Shown: positions 24,756-33,871, counted from the stretch's first letter. The stretch is 64,000 nt of DNA from Geodermatophilus aquaeductus (GCF_900182545.1 NZ_FXTJ01000002.1:496001-560000); one strand, 5' to 3'. A program made the numbers and translations. The notes: a model not told the origin generated them from the sequence alone.

Positions 24756-25558
24756 GCGGCACCCAGCCGGGACATCTCGCGCCGCCAGCGCGGCAGGGCC
24801 GCCAGCACGAAGCCGGCGGTGCACAGCGCGAGGAGGCCGTAGCCGGCGAGGAACGCCGGCGCCGAGCCGAGCAGCACGAAGACCAGGCACAGCACGCCGT
24901 AGTCCGTGGGCAGGACGACCAGCGAGCGGACGACGCTGGCCCGGCCCTCCTTCTGCGCGGCCCGGGTCGGGGCGCCGTGCGCGGTGCGCAGCGCCTCGTT
25001 GAGCAGCATCGCGGAGAAGTAGACGACGTCGAAGACGACGAACACGACCGGCACGAGCAGCCAGCCGGAGCCGACCTCGCCCTGGCGGAACAGCCCGACG
25101 AGGACGGCGAGGTGGATCGAGACCGTCTTCGCCGCGTCGACCAGGTGGTCGAGCCACTCCCCCGCCGGGGTGCCGCCCCCGCGCAGCCGGGCGAGCTGGC
25201 CGTCGGCGGAGTCCAGCGCGTAGCCGAGGACGAGGCCCAGGGCGACGAGCACCCCGACCCACCAGGTGTGCGGCGCGAGCGCGACCGTGGCGATGGCGGA
25301 GAAGGAGAGGACGGCGCTCGTGGCCGTGACGGCGTCGGGGGTGAGGCCGCGGTGGAAGGCCAGCGCGGCCAGGACGCGGCCGATCGGCCGGTTGACGAAC
25401 CGGCTGTACGCCGGCGCCCCGTGCGCGCCCTTCTGCGCGCCCGCCAGGCGGCGGACGGTGTCGGCGAGCGTCTCGCCGGGCGCGGGCCGCGACGGTGTCC
25501 GGGTCGGGGTCGCGGGCGGCGCGGGCGCCTCCGCGACCGCCACGTCGTCGTGCAGCAC
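24752..25558 (-). CDS. CDP-alcohol phosphatidyltransferase family protein
   Basis: An integral membrane enzyme of 268 aa that displaces CMP from a CDP-alcohol with a second alcohol. The signature D-x2-D-G-x2-A-R-x8-G-x3-D-x3-D is complete: Asp116, Asp119, Gly120, Ala123, Arg124, Gly133, Asp137, Asp141. About five to six membrane helices surround it. Substrates could be CDP-diacylglycerol, or the CDP-alcohol made by the cytidylyltransferase 1.7 kb away. The GTG at 25558 follows GGAGG with 4 nt spacing. It leads a leftward coupled unit (deacetylase, hydrolase). It is not obviously a PgsA or PI synthase from context. Confidence 0.87.
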   Translation of the reverse strand: MLHDDVAVAEAPAPPATPTRTPSRPAPGETLADTVRRLAGAQKGAHGAPAYSRFVNRPIGRVLAALAFHRGLTPDAVTATSAVLSFSAIATVALAPHTWWVGVLVALGLVLGYALDSADGQLARLRGGGTPAGEWLDHLVDAAKTVSIHLAVLVGLFRQGEVGSGWLLVPVVFVVFDVVYFSAMLLNEALRTAHGAPTRAAQKEGRASVVRSLVVLPTDYGVLCLVFVLLGSAPAFLAGYGLLALCTAGFVLAALPRWRREMSRLGAA

Positions 25559-25798
25559 GGGTCCTCCGGGGTGTCGTGCGGTCCGCCTGCGCGGACCGGC
25601 CCGCCGAGTCTGGCCGCCGGCGGGCCCCCCGGCGCCGGTCCGGGAGCGGGTCTCACCCCCATGAGCGGGAGCCGCGCGGCGCGCCCACCCCGAAGGGGTC
25701 AGGGGGCGTGGTGGCGGCAGGCGGGCCGCGGCTAGCGTCCGACGACCGCACCGACCCGACCGGGGGCCGCCACCGGCCGCCGACACCTGGAGCGCCCC

Positions 25799-26956
25799 GT
25801 GGGAAGACCGCGCACCGGCCGCGTCGTGGCCGTGCACCCGCACGCCGACCTCTACGGCAGCGACCGGATGTTCCTCGAGAGCCTCGGTGCGCTGGGACCC
25901 GACGTCCTGGCCGTCCTGTCCACCGACGGGCCCCTGGTCGGGGCCGTGCGCGCGCGGGGCGTCGAGGTCCTGGTGAAGGACTTCCCCGTCCTGCGCAAGG
26001 TGGAGCTGCGCGACCCCCGCCGGGCCGTGGTCTTCCTGTGGCGGTTCCTGTCCTCGGTGTTCACGCTCGCGGCCTGGCTGCGCCGGCAGGGCACCGCCGT
26101 GCTCTACGTCAGCACCGTCACCGCACCCGGGTGGCTGCTGGCCGGCCGGCTGGCCGGCGTCCGCGTGGTGTGCCACGTGCACGAGAGCATGCCGATGCCG
26201 CGGCCGGCGGCCGCCCTGCTGCTCGCCCCCCTGCTCGCCGCCGACGTGGTGGTCGCCAACAGCGGCGACACGCAGGCCTGGATCCGCGCCTCCCTCGGTG
26301 CGCGCGGCGCCCGGCGCACCCGCGTCGTCCACAACGGCGTGCGCGAGCCGGCGTCCCCCGCTGCCGCCCCCTCGGCCCCCGGCCGGCCGCGCAGCCTCGT
26401 GGTGGTCGGCCGGCTGTCGGCCATCAAGGGCCAGGACACCGCCATCCGCGCGACCGCGCTGGTGCGGCAGGCCGGCCACGACGTCACGCTCACGCTGGTC
26501 GGCGACTGCTACCCCGGGTACGAGGCCGTCGAGGACGGGCTGCGCGACCTCGCGGTGCAGCAGCGGGTCGACGACGTCACCGTCTTCACCGGCTTCCGGG
26601 ACCCCGCGCCGGTCGTCGCCGCGGCCGACGTCGTGCTCGTGCCCTCGCGCGTCGAGTCCTTCGGCCTGGTGGCGGTGGAGGCCCTCCTGCTCGGCCGCCC
26701 GGTCGTCGCCACCCGCATCGGCGGGCTCCCCGAGGTGCTGCGCGACGGCGAGACCGGCCTGCTCGTGCCCGCCGACGACCCGCGGGCCCTGGCCGACGCG
26801 GTGCTCCGGCTGCTGGGCGACCGGCGGCTGGCGGACGCGCTCGGCACGGCCGGTCGCGCCGACGCCCGCGCGCGCTTCTCCATGGCGGCGTTCACGGCGG
26901 CCCTCGCCGACGCCGTCCTCCCGGGCCCGACGCAGGCCCTGCCCGCCGCCGCCTGA
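25799..26956 (+). CDS. Glycosyltransferase family 4
   Basis: A 385-aa GT-B sugar transferase, cytoplasmic. The N-terminal half has VVAVHPHADLYGSDRMF, where the usual GG loop is replaced by LYGSD, a variant seen in some GT4 enzymes. The donor half has VVVGRLSAIKGQDTAI, E-x7-E in VESFGLVAVEALL, and TRIGGLPEVLRDGETG. GGAG lies 7 nt before the GTG. The gene stands alone on the plus strand, divergent from the CDP-alcohol unit across a 240-bp gap. That gap contains a promoter-like TAGCGT about 60 nt upstream. It ends 15 nt from the converging phosphatase gene. Confidence 0.87.
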   Translation: MGRPRTGRVVAVHPHADLYGSDRMFLESLGALGPDVLAVLSTDGPLVGAVRARGVEVLVKDFPVLRKVELRDPRRAVVFLWRFLSSVFTLAAWLRRQGTAVLYVSTVTAPGWLLAGRLAGVRVVCHVHESMPMPRPAAALLLAPLLAADVVVANSGDTQAWIRASLGARGARRTRVVHNGVREPASPAAAPSAPGRPRSLVVVGRLSAIKGQDTAIRATALVRQAGHDVTLTLVGDCYPGYEAVEDGLRDLAVQQRVDDVTVFTGFRDPAPVVAAADVVLVPSRVESFGLVAVEALLLGRPVVATRIGGLPEVLRDGETGLLVPADDPRALADAVLRLLGDRRLADALGTAGRADARARFSMAAFTAALADAVLPGPTQALPAAA

Positions 26957-26971
26957 GCGGCGGTCCGTCCC

Positions 26972-27562
26972 TCAGCCGAGCGCGCGGGCCAGCCGGTCGA
27001 CGGCGTCCTCGAGCTCCGCGAAGCACCGCCGGTACTCCTCGGCGGGACGGCGGTGCGGGTCGGCCACCTCCGCGGGCGCCGCACCGGGCACGCGGTACCG
27101 CGCCGCCAGCCCCGGCAGGGCCGCCAGCCGCGCCGCGGCCGAGGGGGCCACGTCGGCCGGCCAGCCCGCGGCGGCCGCGGCCTCGGCGACCGCCACCGCC
27201 TCGGTCAGCAGGAACGTGCGGCGCAGCGCCGCCGGGGCCAGCTGCACCACCGCGGCCCGGTGCTCCCGGGTCATCGTCAGCACCAGCCCGGCCTGCCGGA
27301 GGTCGGCCGCGCGCAGCTCCCGGGCGCCCGAGGAGGCCGCCGGCACGCCCGCGGCCTCCAGCAGCGCCGCCATCGGCGGGTCCAGCGGCATCCCGGCGGG
27401 TGCGCGGGTGCCGGCGCTGGTCACCGTGACGCCGGAGCCGGCCAGGCGCCGGGCGAGGAGCCGCTCGGCCACGGGCGAGCGGCAGACGTTGGCGGTGCAG
27501 ACGACGAGGACGGTGACCCCGGCGGGGTCACCGTCCTCGTCGTGCGGTCGGGACGACGGCAT
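26972..27562 (-). CDS. Low-molecular-weight protein-tyrosine-phosphatase
   Basis: A 196-aa cytoplasmic phosphatase. The catalytic loop C-x5-R is VCTANVCRSP, with nucleophile Cys22 and Arg28. The general-acid aspartate is in VADPHRRP (Asp168-Pro169). Such enzymes (Wzb, Etp, PtpA types) dephosphorylate the tyrosine tail of EPS BY-kinases and so switch chain-length control. The gene starts 2 nt after the BY-kinase stop, so the pair is co-transcribed. It has an insertion rich in Ala between about residues 120 and 150, making it longer than the typical 150-160 aa. Confidence 0.92.
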   Translation of the reverse strand: MPSSRPHDEDGDPAGVTVLVVCTANVCRSPVAERLLARRLAGSGVTVTSAGTRAPAGMPLDPPMAALLEAAGVPAASSGARELRAADLRQAGLVLTMTREHRAAVVQLAPAALRRTFLLTEAVAVAEAAAAAGWPADVAPSAAARLAALPGLAARYRVPGAAPAEVADPHRRPAEEYRRCFAELEDAVDRLARALG

Positions 27563-27564
27563 CG

Positions 27565-28995
27565 CTACCCTCGGCCCACCGGCGCCGCGTCGCGCGGGCT
27601 CCGGGCGAGCGGAGCGCGCCAGGACGAGGCCGGGACCTGCTGCGCCGGCTCCTCCGGGGAGTCGTAGCCGTAGGTGTCGCTCGACCGGCGGCGGACGTGG
27701 GTGAGGACGACGCCGACCACGCGGGCGTCCAGCCGGCGCAGCAGCGCCAGGGCCGAGGTGAGCGCCGGGCGCCGGATCCGGCTGGTGTCGCCGACGACCA
27801 TCGTCCCGGAGACCACGCGGGCCAGGACGGCAGAGTCGGTGACCGGCAGCAGGGGCGCGCCGTCGACGAGCACGACGTCGTGGGTCCGCTCGAGCCGGGC
27901 GAGGACGTCGGCCATCGCCGGGGAGGCCAGCAGCTCGCTCGGGTTGGGCGGCAGCGGGCCGGTGGTCAGCACGTGCAGGCCGGCGCTGCCCCACTCCTGC
28001 AGGACGTCGTCGAGCTCGGCCTGCCCGATGAGCACGGTGGTGAGGCCCGCGGCGCCCTCGAGCCCGAAGGTGTCGGCCACGGAGGGGCGGCGCAGGTCGG
28101 CGTCGACCAGCGCGACCCGCAGGCCGGCGTCGGCCAGGGCCAGCGCCAGGTTGGCCGCCACGGTGGACTTGCCCTCGCCGGAGTGCGACGAGGTCACCAG
28201 CAGCGACAGCGGCCGGCCCGGCTGGGCGGAGAACTGGACGGCGGTGCGCAGGGAGCGGACGGCCTCGGCCGCCGGGCTGCGCGGCGCGGTGAGGACGACG
28301 AGGTCGCGGCGGTCGTCGCGGCCCGGCGGGGTGTCCAGCGCGGCCAGCAGCGGCAGGTCGGTCACGCGGGTGAGGTCCTCGGCGCTGCGCACCCGGGTGT
28401 CGGTGAGGTCGCGGGCGAGCCCGGCGGCGATGCCCAGCACCAGGCCGGCGAGCAGGCCGACGGCGAGGTTCAGCGTCGTCCGCGGGCTGCTCGGCGCGGT
28501 CGGCGCCACGGCCGGGGACACCGTGGTGCCCCGGACGGTCGGCTGCCCCTCGGCGGTGGCCGGCGCGAGGTCGGCCACCGTCTCCACGAGCTGTTCGGTG
28601 ACGGCGTCGGTCAGCTCGGCGGCGCGCTCCGGGGAGGCGTCGGAGACGCGGACCTGCAGCACCACGGTCCCGGCCATGACCTCGGTCGACACGCGGCCGG
28701 CGAGGCTGCGGGCGGTGGTGTCGAGCCCCAGCTCGTCGATGACCGGGTCGAGCACGGTCGGCGTGGTGGCCAGCATCGCGTAGGAGGCGACCTGGTTCTG
28801 CGCGAACGCCGACCCCTGGACGAGGTCGTCGGCGGAGTCGCCGAAGCTCAGCGAGAAGAACACGCTGCTGCTGGCCTCGTAGGAGCGCGGCGTGGTCAGC
28901 GAGGCGGCACCGGCCGCGGCCAGCCCGACCAGCGCGACGGCGACCACCCAGCGCCAGCGGCGTCGCAGCATCTGCAGGAACTCGTGCAGGTCCAT
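27565..28995 (-). CDS. Wzz/BY-kinase: chain-length determinant with tyrosine autokinase domain
   Basis: A 476-aa protein fusing a Wzz region to a CpsD/Wzc-like ATPase. TM1 is at about residues 14-35 (WRWVVAVALVGLAAAG), and TM2 at about 176-200 (NLAVGLLAGLVLGIAAG). The cytoplasmic domain has Walker A SGEGKST near residue 270, Walker A' VALVDADLRRP and Walker B VVLVDGAP, all intact. The C-terminal tail has only two close tyrosines (DTYGYDSPEEP), a minimal phosphorylation cluster. It should control polymer length with Wzy and be reset by the adjacent phosphatase. The ATG at 28995 follows GGGGAGAG. It faces the plus-strand Wzy gene across a divergent promoter region. Confidence 0.92.
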   Translation of the reverse strand: MDLHEFLQMLRRRWRWVVAVALVGLAAAGAASLTTPRSYEASSSVFFSLSFGDSADDLVQGSAFAQNQVASYAMLATTPTVLDPVIDELGLDTTARSLAGRVSTEVMAGTVVLQVRVSDASPERAAELTDAVTEQLVETVADLAPATAEGQPTVRGTTVSPAVAPTAPSSPRTTLNLAVGLLAGLVLGIAAGLARDLTDTRVRSAEDLTRVTDLPLLAALDTPPGRDDRRDLVVLTAPRSPAAEAVRSLRTAVQFSAQPGRPLSLLVTSSHSGEGKSTVAANLALALADAGLRVALVDADLRRPSVADTFGLEGAAGLTTVLIGQAELDDVLQEWGSAGLHVLTTGPLPPNPSELLASPAMADVLARLERTHDVVLVDGAPLLPVTDSAVLARVVSGTMVVGDTSRIRRPALTSALALLRRLDARVVGVVLTHVRRRSSDTYGYDSPEEPAQQVPASSWRAPLARSPRDAAPVGRG

Positions 28996-29097
28996 CAGCT
29001 CTCCCCGTGCGTGAGCACACCGATCGGCCGGGCCCCGCGGGTCGTCGGCGGTGCCGGTGCGGTGACCAGCGGCCACCTCCGGCGCAAGGTACCGAGA

Positions 29098-29110
29098 CGG
29101 GACCGTCCCG
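29098..29110. promoter_or_regulatory. Small inverted repeat in the divergent kinase/Wzy promoter region
   Basis: CGGGAC-C-GTCCCG is a 6-bp perfect inverted repeat with a 1-nt centre. It lies in the 258-bp gap between the BY-kinase gene and the Wzy gene, about 105 nt before the kinase ATG. It could be an operator controlling both directions, but in DNA this GC-rich such a dyad can arise by chance. Confidence 0.25.
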
Positions 29111-29253
29111 GGAGCCCGCCGGGACCGGGGCTGACCCGAACGGGTTGCCCCCGCCGTCCTCCCGGGAGGGCCGGCCCTGCGGCCTGCCACTTCCGGGTGG
29201 GAGCGTCCCGCGCCGCGGCCGCACGGCGCGGCGGCGGCCGCACACTCCCTCCC

Positions 29254-30534
29254 GTGGAGAGCGGGGACGGCGACGAGCGCCGGGCCGGGTCCGACGGCGA
29301 CGTCCGGGGCGGCCCGCTGCTGACGCGTCCGGGGACGGTGTTGCTCGCCGCGGTGGCGGTCTGGACCGCGGTCCCCTCGGTGGTGGCCCCGCCGAAGCTC
29401 GTCTGGGGACTGCTGGCGCTGCTCCTGGGCGCCGTGGCCGTGGTGCTGGTCCGGCACGCGCGCCGGATGCGCTGGACCACCCCGGTGACGCTGCTGACCG
29501 TCGTCCTGCTGTGCGCCACCGTGTCCGCCGTCCGATCGGCGACCCTCGACGAGCTGGTCACCGGCACGCTCACTGCGGCGCTGCTCGTCGGCTGCGCCCT
29601 GCTGGCCGTCAACTGCGGCCCCGGCGACGTGCGGCTGCTCGCCCGCGGCCTGGTGCTGCTCGCGCTGGGCCAGCTGGCGGTGGCCCTCGCCGGCGCCTGG
29701 CTCGGCGTGCCGGCCCCGTGGGGCTACCTCGGGATCCCCGGGACGACGTTCGGGGTCAACGACCTGGTCCCGGCGCTGGGCGGCAGGTCCACGGGCTCGA
29801 TGGCCCACCCCATCCCCTTCGGCACCCTCATGGCGCTCGCGGCCGCCCTGTGCCTGACCTCGGGAACCCGCTGGCCGCTGCTCGTCCGTGCGGTCGCCGG
29901 GGCGGCGGCCTGCTACGGCCTGGCCCTGTCGGGGAGCCGCAGCGCCGCGCTCGTCCTGTGCGTCGCCGCGGTGGTCACCGTCCTCACCCCGCGGGCGCTG
30001 CGCATCGGCACGGCCGCCCGCGTCGGGGTGGTGCTCGTCCTCGCCGCGGCGGCCCTGGTCCTGCAGGACGCCCGCGTCTCGGCGCTCACCAGCCTGCAGG
30101 GGACCGGCTCGCTGACCCACCGGCTCGGTGCGCTCGACGCCCTCACCCGGCTGTTCGACCGCCCGGTGGCGCAGACCCTGCTCGGGAGCGGCACCGGGTC
30201 GCTGGACGACCTGTTCGCCGCCGGCCTGCTGCAGCGCGACGGCTTCCTCACCGTCGACAACCAGCTCGTCACCACCGTCGCCCTGTCCGGCCTGGTCGGG
30301 CTCGCCGCGCTGCTCGCGCTGGTCGCCGTCGGCCTGCTGCGCGGCGCCCCCGGGGTCCGCCCGGCGGCGCTCCTGCTCGTCGGCATGGTGATGTCGTTCG
30401 ACCTGCTGGAGTGGAACGCGACGGCGGTGCTGTTCGTGGCGCTGGTCCTGCTCGGCTCGGCGCACCGCCCGGGCGGCCCCCGGCCACCGGACGACGCCCT
30501 CCTGCCCGTGCCCGCCGCGGCGGCCCGGCCGTGA
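29254..30534 (+). CDS. Wzy/O-antigen ligase-like membrane protein (second EPS locus)
   Basis: A polytopic membrane protein of about 426 aa with 10-12 hydrophobic helices. GSRSAALVLCVA and LLGSGTGSLDDLF are placed like the conserved Wzy_C (PF04932) loop residues, and the main extracytoplasmic loop lies near GRSTGSMAHPIPF. It is the likely polymerase for the second locus. The start is uncertain: the GTG at 29254 lacks a ribosome-binding site, and a GTG at 29338 just before the first helix is an alternative. Its stop overlaps the flippase GTG as GTGA. Confidence 0.8.
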   Translation: MESGDGDERRAGSDGDVRGGPLLTRPGTVLLAAVAVWTAVPSVVAPPKLVWGLLALLLGAVAVVLVRHARRMRWTTPVTLLTVVLLCATVSAVRSATLDELVTGTLTAALLVGCALLAVNCGPGDVRLLARGLVLLALGQLAVALAGAWLGVPAPWGYLGIPGTTFGVNDLVPALGGRSTGSMAHPIPFGTLMALAAALCLTSGTRWPLLVRAVAGAAACYGLALSGSRSAALVLCVAAVVTVLTPRALRIGTAARVGVVLVLAAAALVLQDARVSALTSLQGTGSLTHRLGALDALTRLFDRPVAQTLLGSGTGSLDDLFAAGLLQRDGFLTVDNQLVTTVALSGLVGLAALLALVAVGLLRGAPGVRPAALLLVGMVMSFDLLEWNATAVLFVALVLLGSAHRPGGPRPPDDALLPVPAAAARP

Positions 30535-32006
30535 CCGCCACCGAGGCCCCGCGCCCGGCCGGGACGCAGCCGCGCGCCGCCCGGGCCGCCGGGGTGACGC
30601 TGGTCGGGCAGGCGCTGCGCATCGTCGTGCAGTTCGGCTCGATCCTGCTGCTGGCCCGGCTCCTGCTGCCGGAGGACTACGGCCTGCTGGCGATCGTGCT
30701 CGTCGTCGTCGGCATCGGGGAGATCATCCGCGACTTCGGCCTGAGCACCGCGGCGATCCGCGCGCCGGAACTCTCCGAGGACACCCGCGACGCGCTCTTC
30801 TGGATCAACACCGCGATCGGCGCGGCCCTGTGCGTCGTCGTCGTCGCCTGCTCGGGGCTGCTGGCCGACCTGTTCGGCCGCCCGCCGCTGACCGCGATCG
30901 CCTGCGCGCTCGCCGGCACCTTCGTGCTCAACGGCATGGCCACGCAGTACCGCGTCACGCTGACCCGCGAGATGCGGTTCCGGCCCCTGGTCACCGCCGA
31001 CGTCGTCGCGCAGACCGCCGCGGCCGCCGTCGCCATCGCGCTGGCCGCGCTGGGCACCGGGTACTGGGCACTGGTCGCCCAGCAGCTGGTCCAGTCCGCG
31101 CTCGTGCTGGTCCTCGTCGCCGTGCCCGCGCGCTGGCTGCCGGGCCGGCCGCGCCGCACCCCCGGGCTGCGCCCCTACCTGACACTGGGCCTGCACCTGG
31201 TGGGCACCCAGCTGGTCAACTACGCCGGCAACAACGTCGACACCGTCACCATCGGCCTGCGCTTCGACGCCGCCGCGCTCGGGCTCTACAACCGCGGCTT
31301 CCAGCTGCTGATGACCCCGCTGAACCAGCTGCGCTCCCCCGCCACCACCGTCGCCCTGCCGGTGCTGGCCCGGCTGCAGGACGACCGCGAGCGCTTCGAC
31401 GAGTACCTGCGCCGGGGGCAGCTCGCCCTCGGCTTCCCCATCGTCGTGTCGCTCGGCGTGGTGGCCGGTGCGGCAGGCCCGCTGGTCGAGCTGCTGCTCG
31501 GCCCGCGCTGGTCGGGGGTGACGCCGATCCTCGCGCTGCTGGCCGTGGCCGCGGCGTCGCAGACGCTGGCCTTCGTCGGCCTGTGGACCTACCTCTCGCG
31601 GGGCCTGGGCGCCCAGCTGTTCCGCTACACCGTGGGCACCTCGGTCCTGCGCCTGGCCTGCGTCCTGACCGGCAGCGCCTGGGGCGTCGTCGGGGTGGCC
31701 GCCGGCTACGCGCTGGCCGCCTGCCTCGAGTGGCCACTGTCGCTGTGGTGGCTCTCGCGCATCACCGACTTCCCCGGGCGGACGCTCATGGCCGGCGCGC
31801 TGCGCGTCCTCGCCTGCGCGGTCCCGGCCGGGGTCGCCGCCTGGCTGGTCACGCTGGCCGCCGGCGCGCTGCCCACCGCGGTGACCCTGCTGCTCGCCGT
31901 CCTCGCCGGCGCCGGGGTCGTGGCCCTGGCGGCCACCGTGTCCCGCACGGTGCGGGCCGACCTCGCCGGCGTGCTCGCCTTCGGCCGCTCGATGGTCCGG
32001 CGATGA
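30531..32006 (+). CDS. Wzx-type polysaccharide flippase (second EPS locus)
   Basis: A 491-aa multi-helix membrane protein of the MVF superfamily. Landmarks include LLLARLLLPEDYGLLAIVL, IIRDFGLSTAAI and NNVDTVTIGLRFDAAALGLYNRGFQ (split in the text as NNVDTVTIG and ALGLYNRGFQ), typical of the LPS-biosynthesis flippase family. It would move undecaprenyl-linked units outward. It is coupled by 4-nt overlaps to the Wzy gene upstream and the glycosyltransferase gene downstream. It is only distantly similar to the flippase at 3833-5368, so the loci did not arise by simple recent duplication. Confidence 0.89.
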   Translation: MTATEAPRPAGTQPRAARAAGVTLVGQALRIVVQFGSILLLARLLLPEDYGLLAIVLVVVGIGEIIRDFGLSTAAIRAPELSEDTRDALFWINTAIGAALCVVVVACSGLLADLFGRPPLTAIACALAGTFVLNGMATQYRVTLTREMRFRPLVTADVVAQTAAAAVAIALAALGTGYWALVAQQLVQSALVLVLVAVPARWLPGRPRRTPGLRPYLTLGLHLVGTQLVNYAGNNVDTVTIGLRFDAAALGLYNRGFQLLMTPLNQLRSPATTVALPVLARLQDDRERFDEYLRRGQLALGFPIVVSLGVVAGAAGPLVELLLGPRWSGVTPILALLAVAAASQTLAFVGLWTYLSRGLGAQLFRYTVGTSVLRLACVLTGSAWGVVGVAAGYALAACLEWPLSLWWLSRITDFPGRTLMAGALRVLACAVPAGVAAWLVTLAAGALPTAVTLLLAVLAGAGVVALAATVSRTVRADLAGVLAFGRSMVRR

Positions 32007-33094
32007 GCACCGCGCCGGCGGCCCCGACCGTCCCCGACCTCGCACAGGAGCCCGCGGCCATGACCGCCGACGTCCCCGGGGCGGCGCCCCGACCGTTCAC
32101 CGTCCTGCAGTCCTTCCCCGAGCCGCGGGAGACCACGAACCCCTACGTCGTGATGCTGCGGGACGCGCTCGACGCCGTCCCCGGCACGCGGGTGCTGACC
32201 TTCTCCTGGCGGCGGGCCCTGACCGCGCACTACGACGCCTTCCACGCCCACTGGCCGGAGATCCTCGTCGACGGCAACGGCCCACTGAAGAAGGCGGTCC
32301 GCCAGGGCCTGTTCGTGCTGTTCCTGCTCCGCCTGCGGGCCACCCGCACGCCGCTGGTCCGCACGGTGCACAACCTCGAGCTGCCCGAGGGCATCTCGCG
32401 GCGCGAGCGGGTGCTGCTGCGGTGGGCCGAGCGCGCCACGGCCGCGCGGATCCGGATCAACGAGAGCACCGAGCTCGACGCCGGCACCCCGGTCGAGACG
32501 ATCGTGCACGGCCACTACCGCGACTGGTACGCCCCGCACCCGCGCCGGGAGCGCCGTCCCGGCCGCCTGGCCTTCGTCGGCCAGGTGCGCCGCTACAAGG
32601 GCGTCGACGTGCTGGTGGACGCCTTCGGCGAGACCACCGACGCCGGGCTCGGCCTGCGGATCGCCGGCCGGCCGACGTCGGAGGAGCTGGCCGCGCGGCT
32701 GCGGGAGGCCGCCGCGGCCGACCCACGGATCAGCCTGTCCCTCGGGTTCGTCCCCGACGCCGACCTGGTCGGCGAGGTGTCCGAGGCCGAGCTCGTGGTG
32801 CTGCCCTACCGGGAGATGCACAACTCCGGCGGGGCGCTGGCCGCGCTCTCCCTCGACACCCCGGTCCTCGTGCCCGACAACGCGGTCAACCGCCGGCTGG
32901 CCGAGGAGGTCGGCGAGGGCTGGGTGCACACGTACACCCCGCCGCTGACCGGCGCCGACCTGACCGGCACGCTGGCCCGGCTGCGCGCCGCTCCCCCGGC
33001 CGCCGCACCCGACCTGTCCCGGCGCGAGTGGGCCGAGGCCGGGCGGGCGCACGTCGCCGCCTACCGGCGGGCGCGGGCGGCGCTGCGCCGCTGA
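32003..33094 (+). CDS. GT-B glycosyltransferase (GumI-like)
   Basis: A 363-aa sugar transferase. The N-terminal half has FPEPRETTNPYVVMLRDAL, VLTFSWRRAL and FHAHWPEIL, a set of motifs shared with GumI-type enzymes of EPS loci. The donor half has LAFVGQVRRYKGVDVLVDAF and LPYREMHNSGGALAAL, where E..N.SG substitutes for the standard E-x7-E block. The ATG overlaps the flippase stop as ATGA. The gene ends the rightward unit and converges on the deacetylase gene 30 nt away. Donor and linkage are unknown; mannosyl or glucuronosyl transfer, as in Gum enzymes, is a possibility only. Confidence 0.8.
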   Translation: MSTAPAAPTVPDLAQEPAAMTADVPGAAPRPFTVLQSFPEPRETTNPYVVMLRDALDAVPGTRVLTFSWRRALTAHYDAFHAHWPEILVDGNGPLKKAVRQGLFVLFLLRLRATRTPLVRTVHNLELPEGISRRERVLLRWAERATAARIRINESTELDAGTPVETIVHGHYRDWYAPHPRRERRPGRLAFVGQVRRYKGVDVLVDAFGETTDAGLGLRIAGRPTSEELAARLREAAAADPRISLSLGFVPDADLVGEVSEAELVVLPYREMHNSGGALAALSLDTPVLVPDNAVNRRLAEEVGEGWVHTYTPPLTGADLTGTLARLRAAPPAAAPDLSRREWAEAGRAHVAAYRRARAALRR

Positions 33095-33124
33095 CCGCGG
33101 CGCGGGACCGGCCGGGCCCCGTCC

Positions 33125-33871
33125 TCAGCGGACGAAGCGGCCCTCGCGGACGGCGCTGCCCCCGGCCAGGACCTCGCCCAGCGAGCGGGCCCGCAGCCCC
33201 TCGGCGGCGTAGCCGGCCAGGACCTCGGTGACCAGCCGGCCCTTGTCGAGGACCGGCGCGGGCCCGTCGGCGGCGCCGTCCTCGGGCCCGGCGAAGCCGT
33301 CGTGCGCCAGCACGATCGCCCCGCGGTGCAGGCCCTCGCGGGACTTGGCCAGCCGCCGCTCGTGCGGCACGTCCCGCCAGTCCCAGGTGGTCGGGCCCCA
33401 CAGCACGGAGGTCAGCCCGGCGCCGGTGACGGCCCGCCAGGTGCGCGGCGTCTGCCGGCCGTTGGGCGGGCGGTGCCAGCGCACGGTGCGGCCCAGGGCG
33501 TCCTCGAGCTCGGCGCGGCCGGCCCGGAGCACCGGCCCGACCTCGTCCGGCGGCAGGGTGGGCAGCGGGCGGTGGTCGACGCCGTGCAGCGCCACCTCGT
33601 GGCCGGCCGCGACGACCTCCTCGAAGAGCGAGCGGTGGCGCCGCACGCGGGTCATCAGCACGAAGAACGTGGCGGTGGCACGGGCGTCGGCAAGCGCGGC
33701 CAGCACGCGGTCGGTGCCGCCGGGCTCCGGGCCGTCGTCGAAGGTCAGGGCCACCTCGGACGCCGTCGTCCGGACCGACACCACCGACCCGGCCACGGTC
33801 CCGGCGGCCCGGCGCGCGACCGTCAGCGCGGCACGGCGCCCGGCCCGGTAGGCCCGCAGCGGAGCGCTCAT
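33125..33871 (-). CDS. Polysaccharide deacetylase (NodB homology, CE4), second copy
   Basis: A 248-aa NodB-fold deacetylase. Motif 1 is ALTFDDGPEPGG (residues 41-52), motif 2 is LHGVDHRPL with His96 and His100, motif 3 is WHRPPNG, and the late IVLAHDG holds the final histidine. The N-terminus is a short basic stretch without a cleavable signal. It could remove N-acetyl groups from the polymer precursor. Its ATG overlaps the upstream GT2 stop as ATGA, so it is the last gene of a leftward run. It differs clearly from the deacetylase at 23991-24755 (classic FDDGPEP versus FDDGYTD type). Confidence 0.87.
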   Translation of the reverse strand: MSAPLRAYRAGRRAALTVARRAAGTVAGSVVSVRTTASEVALTFDDGPEPGGTDRVLAALADARATATFFVLMTRVRRHRSLFEEVVAAGHEVALHGVDHRPLPTLPPDEVGPVLRAGRAELEDALGRTVRWHRPPNGRQTPRTWRAVTGAGLTSVLWGPTTWDWRDVPHERRLAKSREGLHRGAIVLAHDGFAGPEDGAADGPAPVLDKGRLVTEVLAGYAAEGLRARSLGEVLAGGSAVREGRFVR

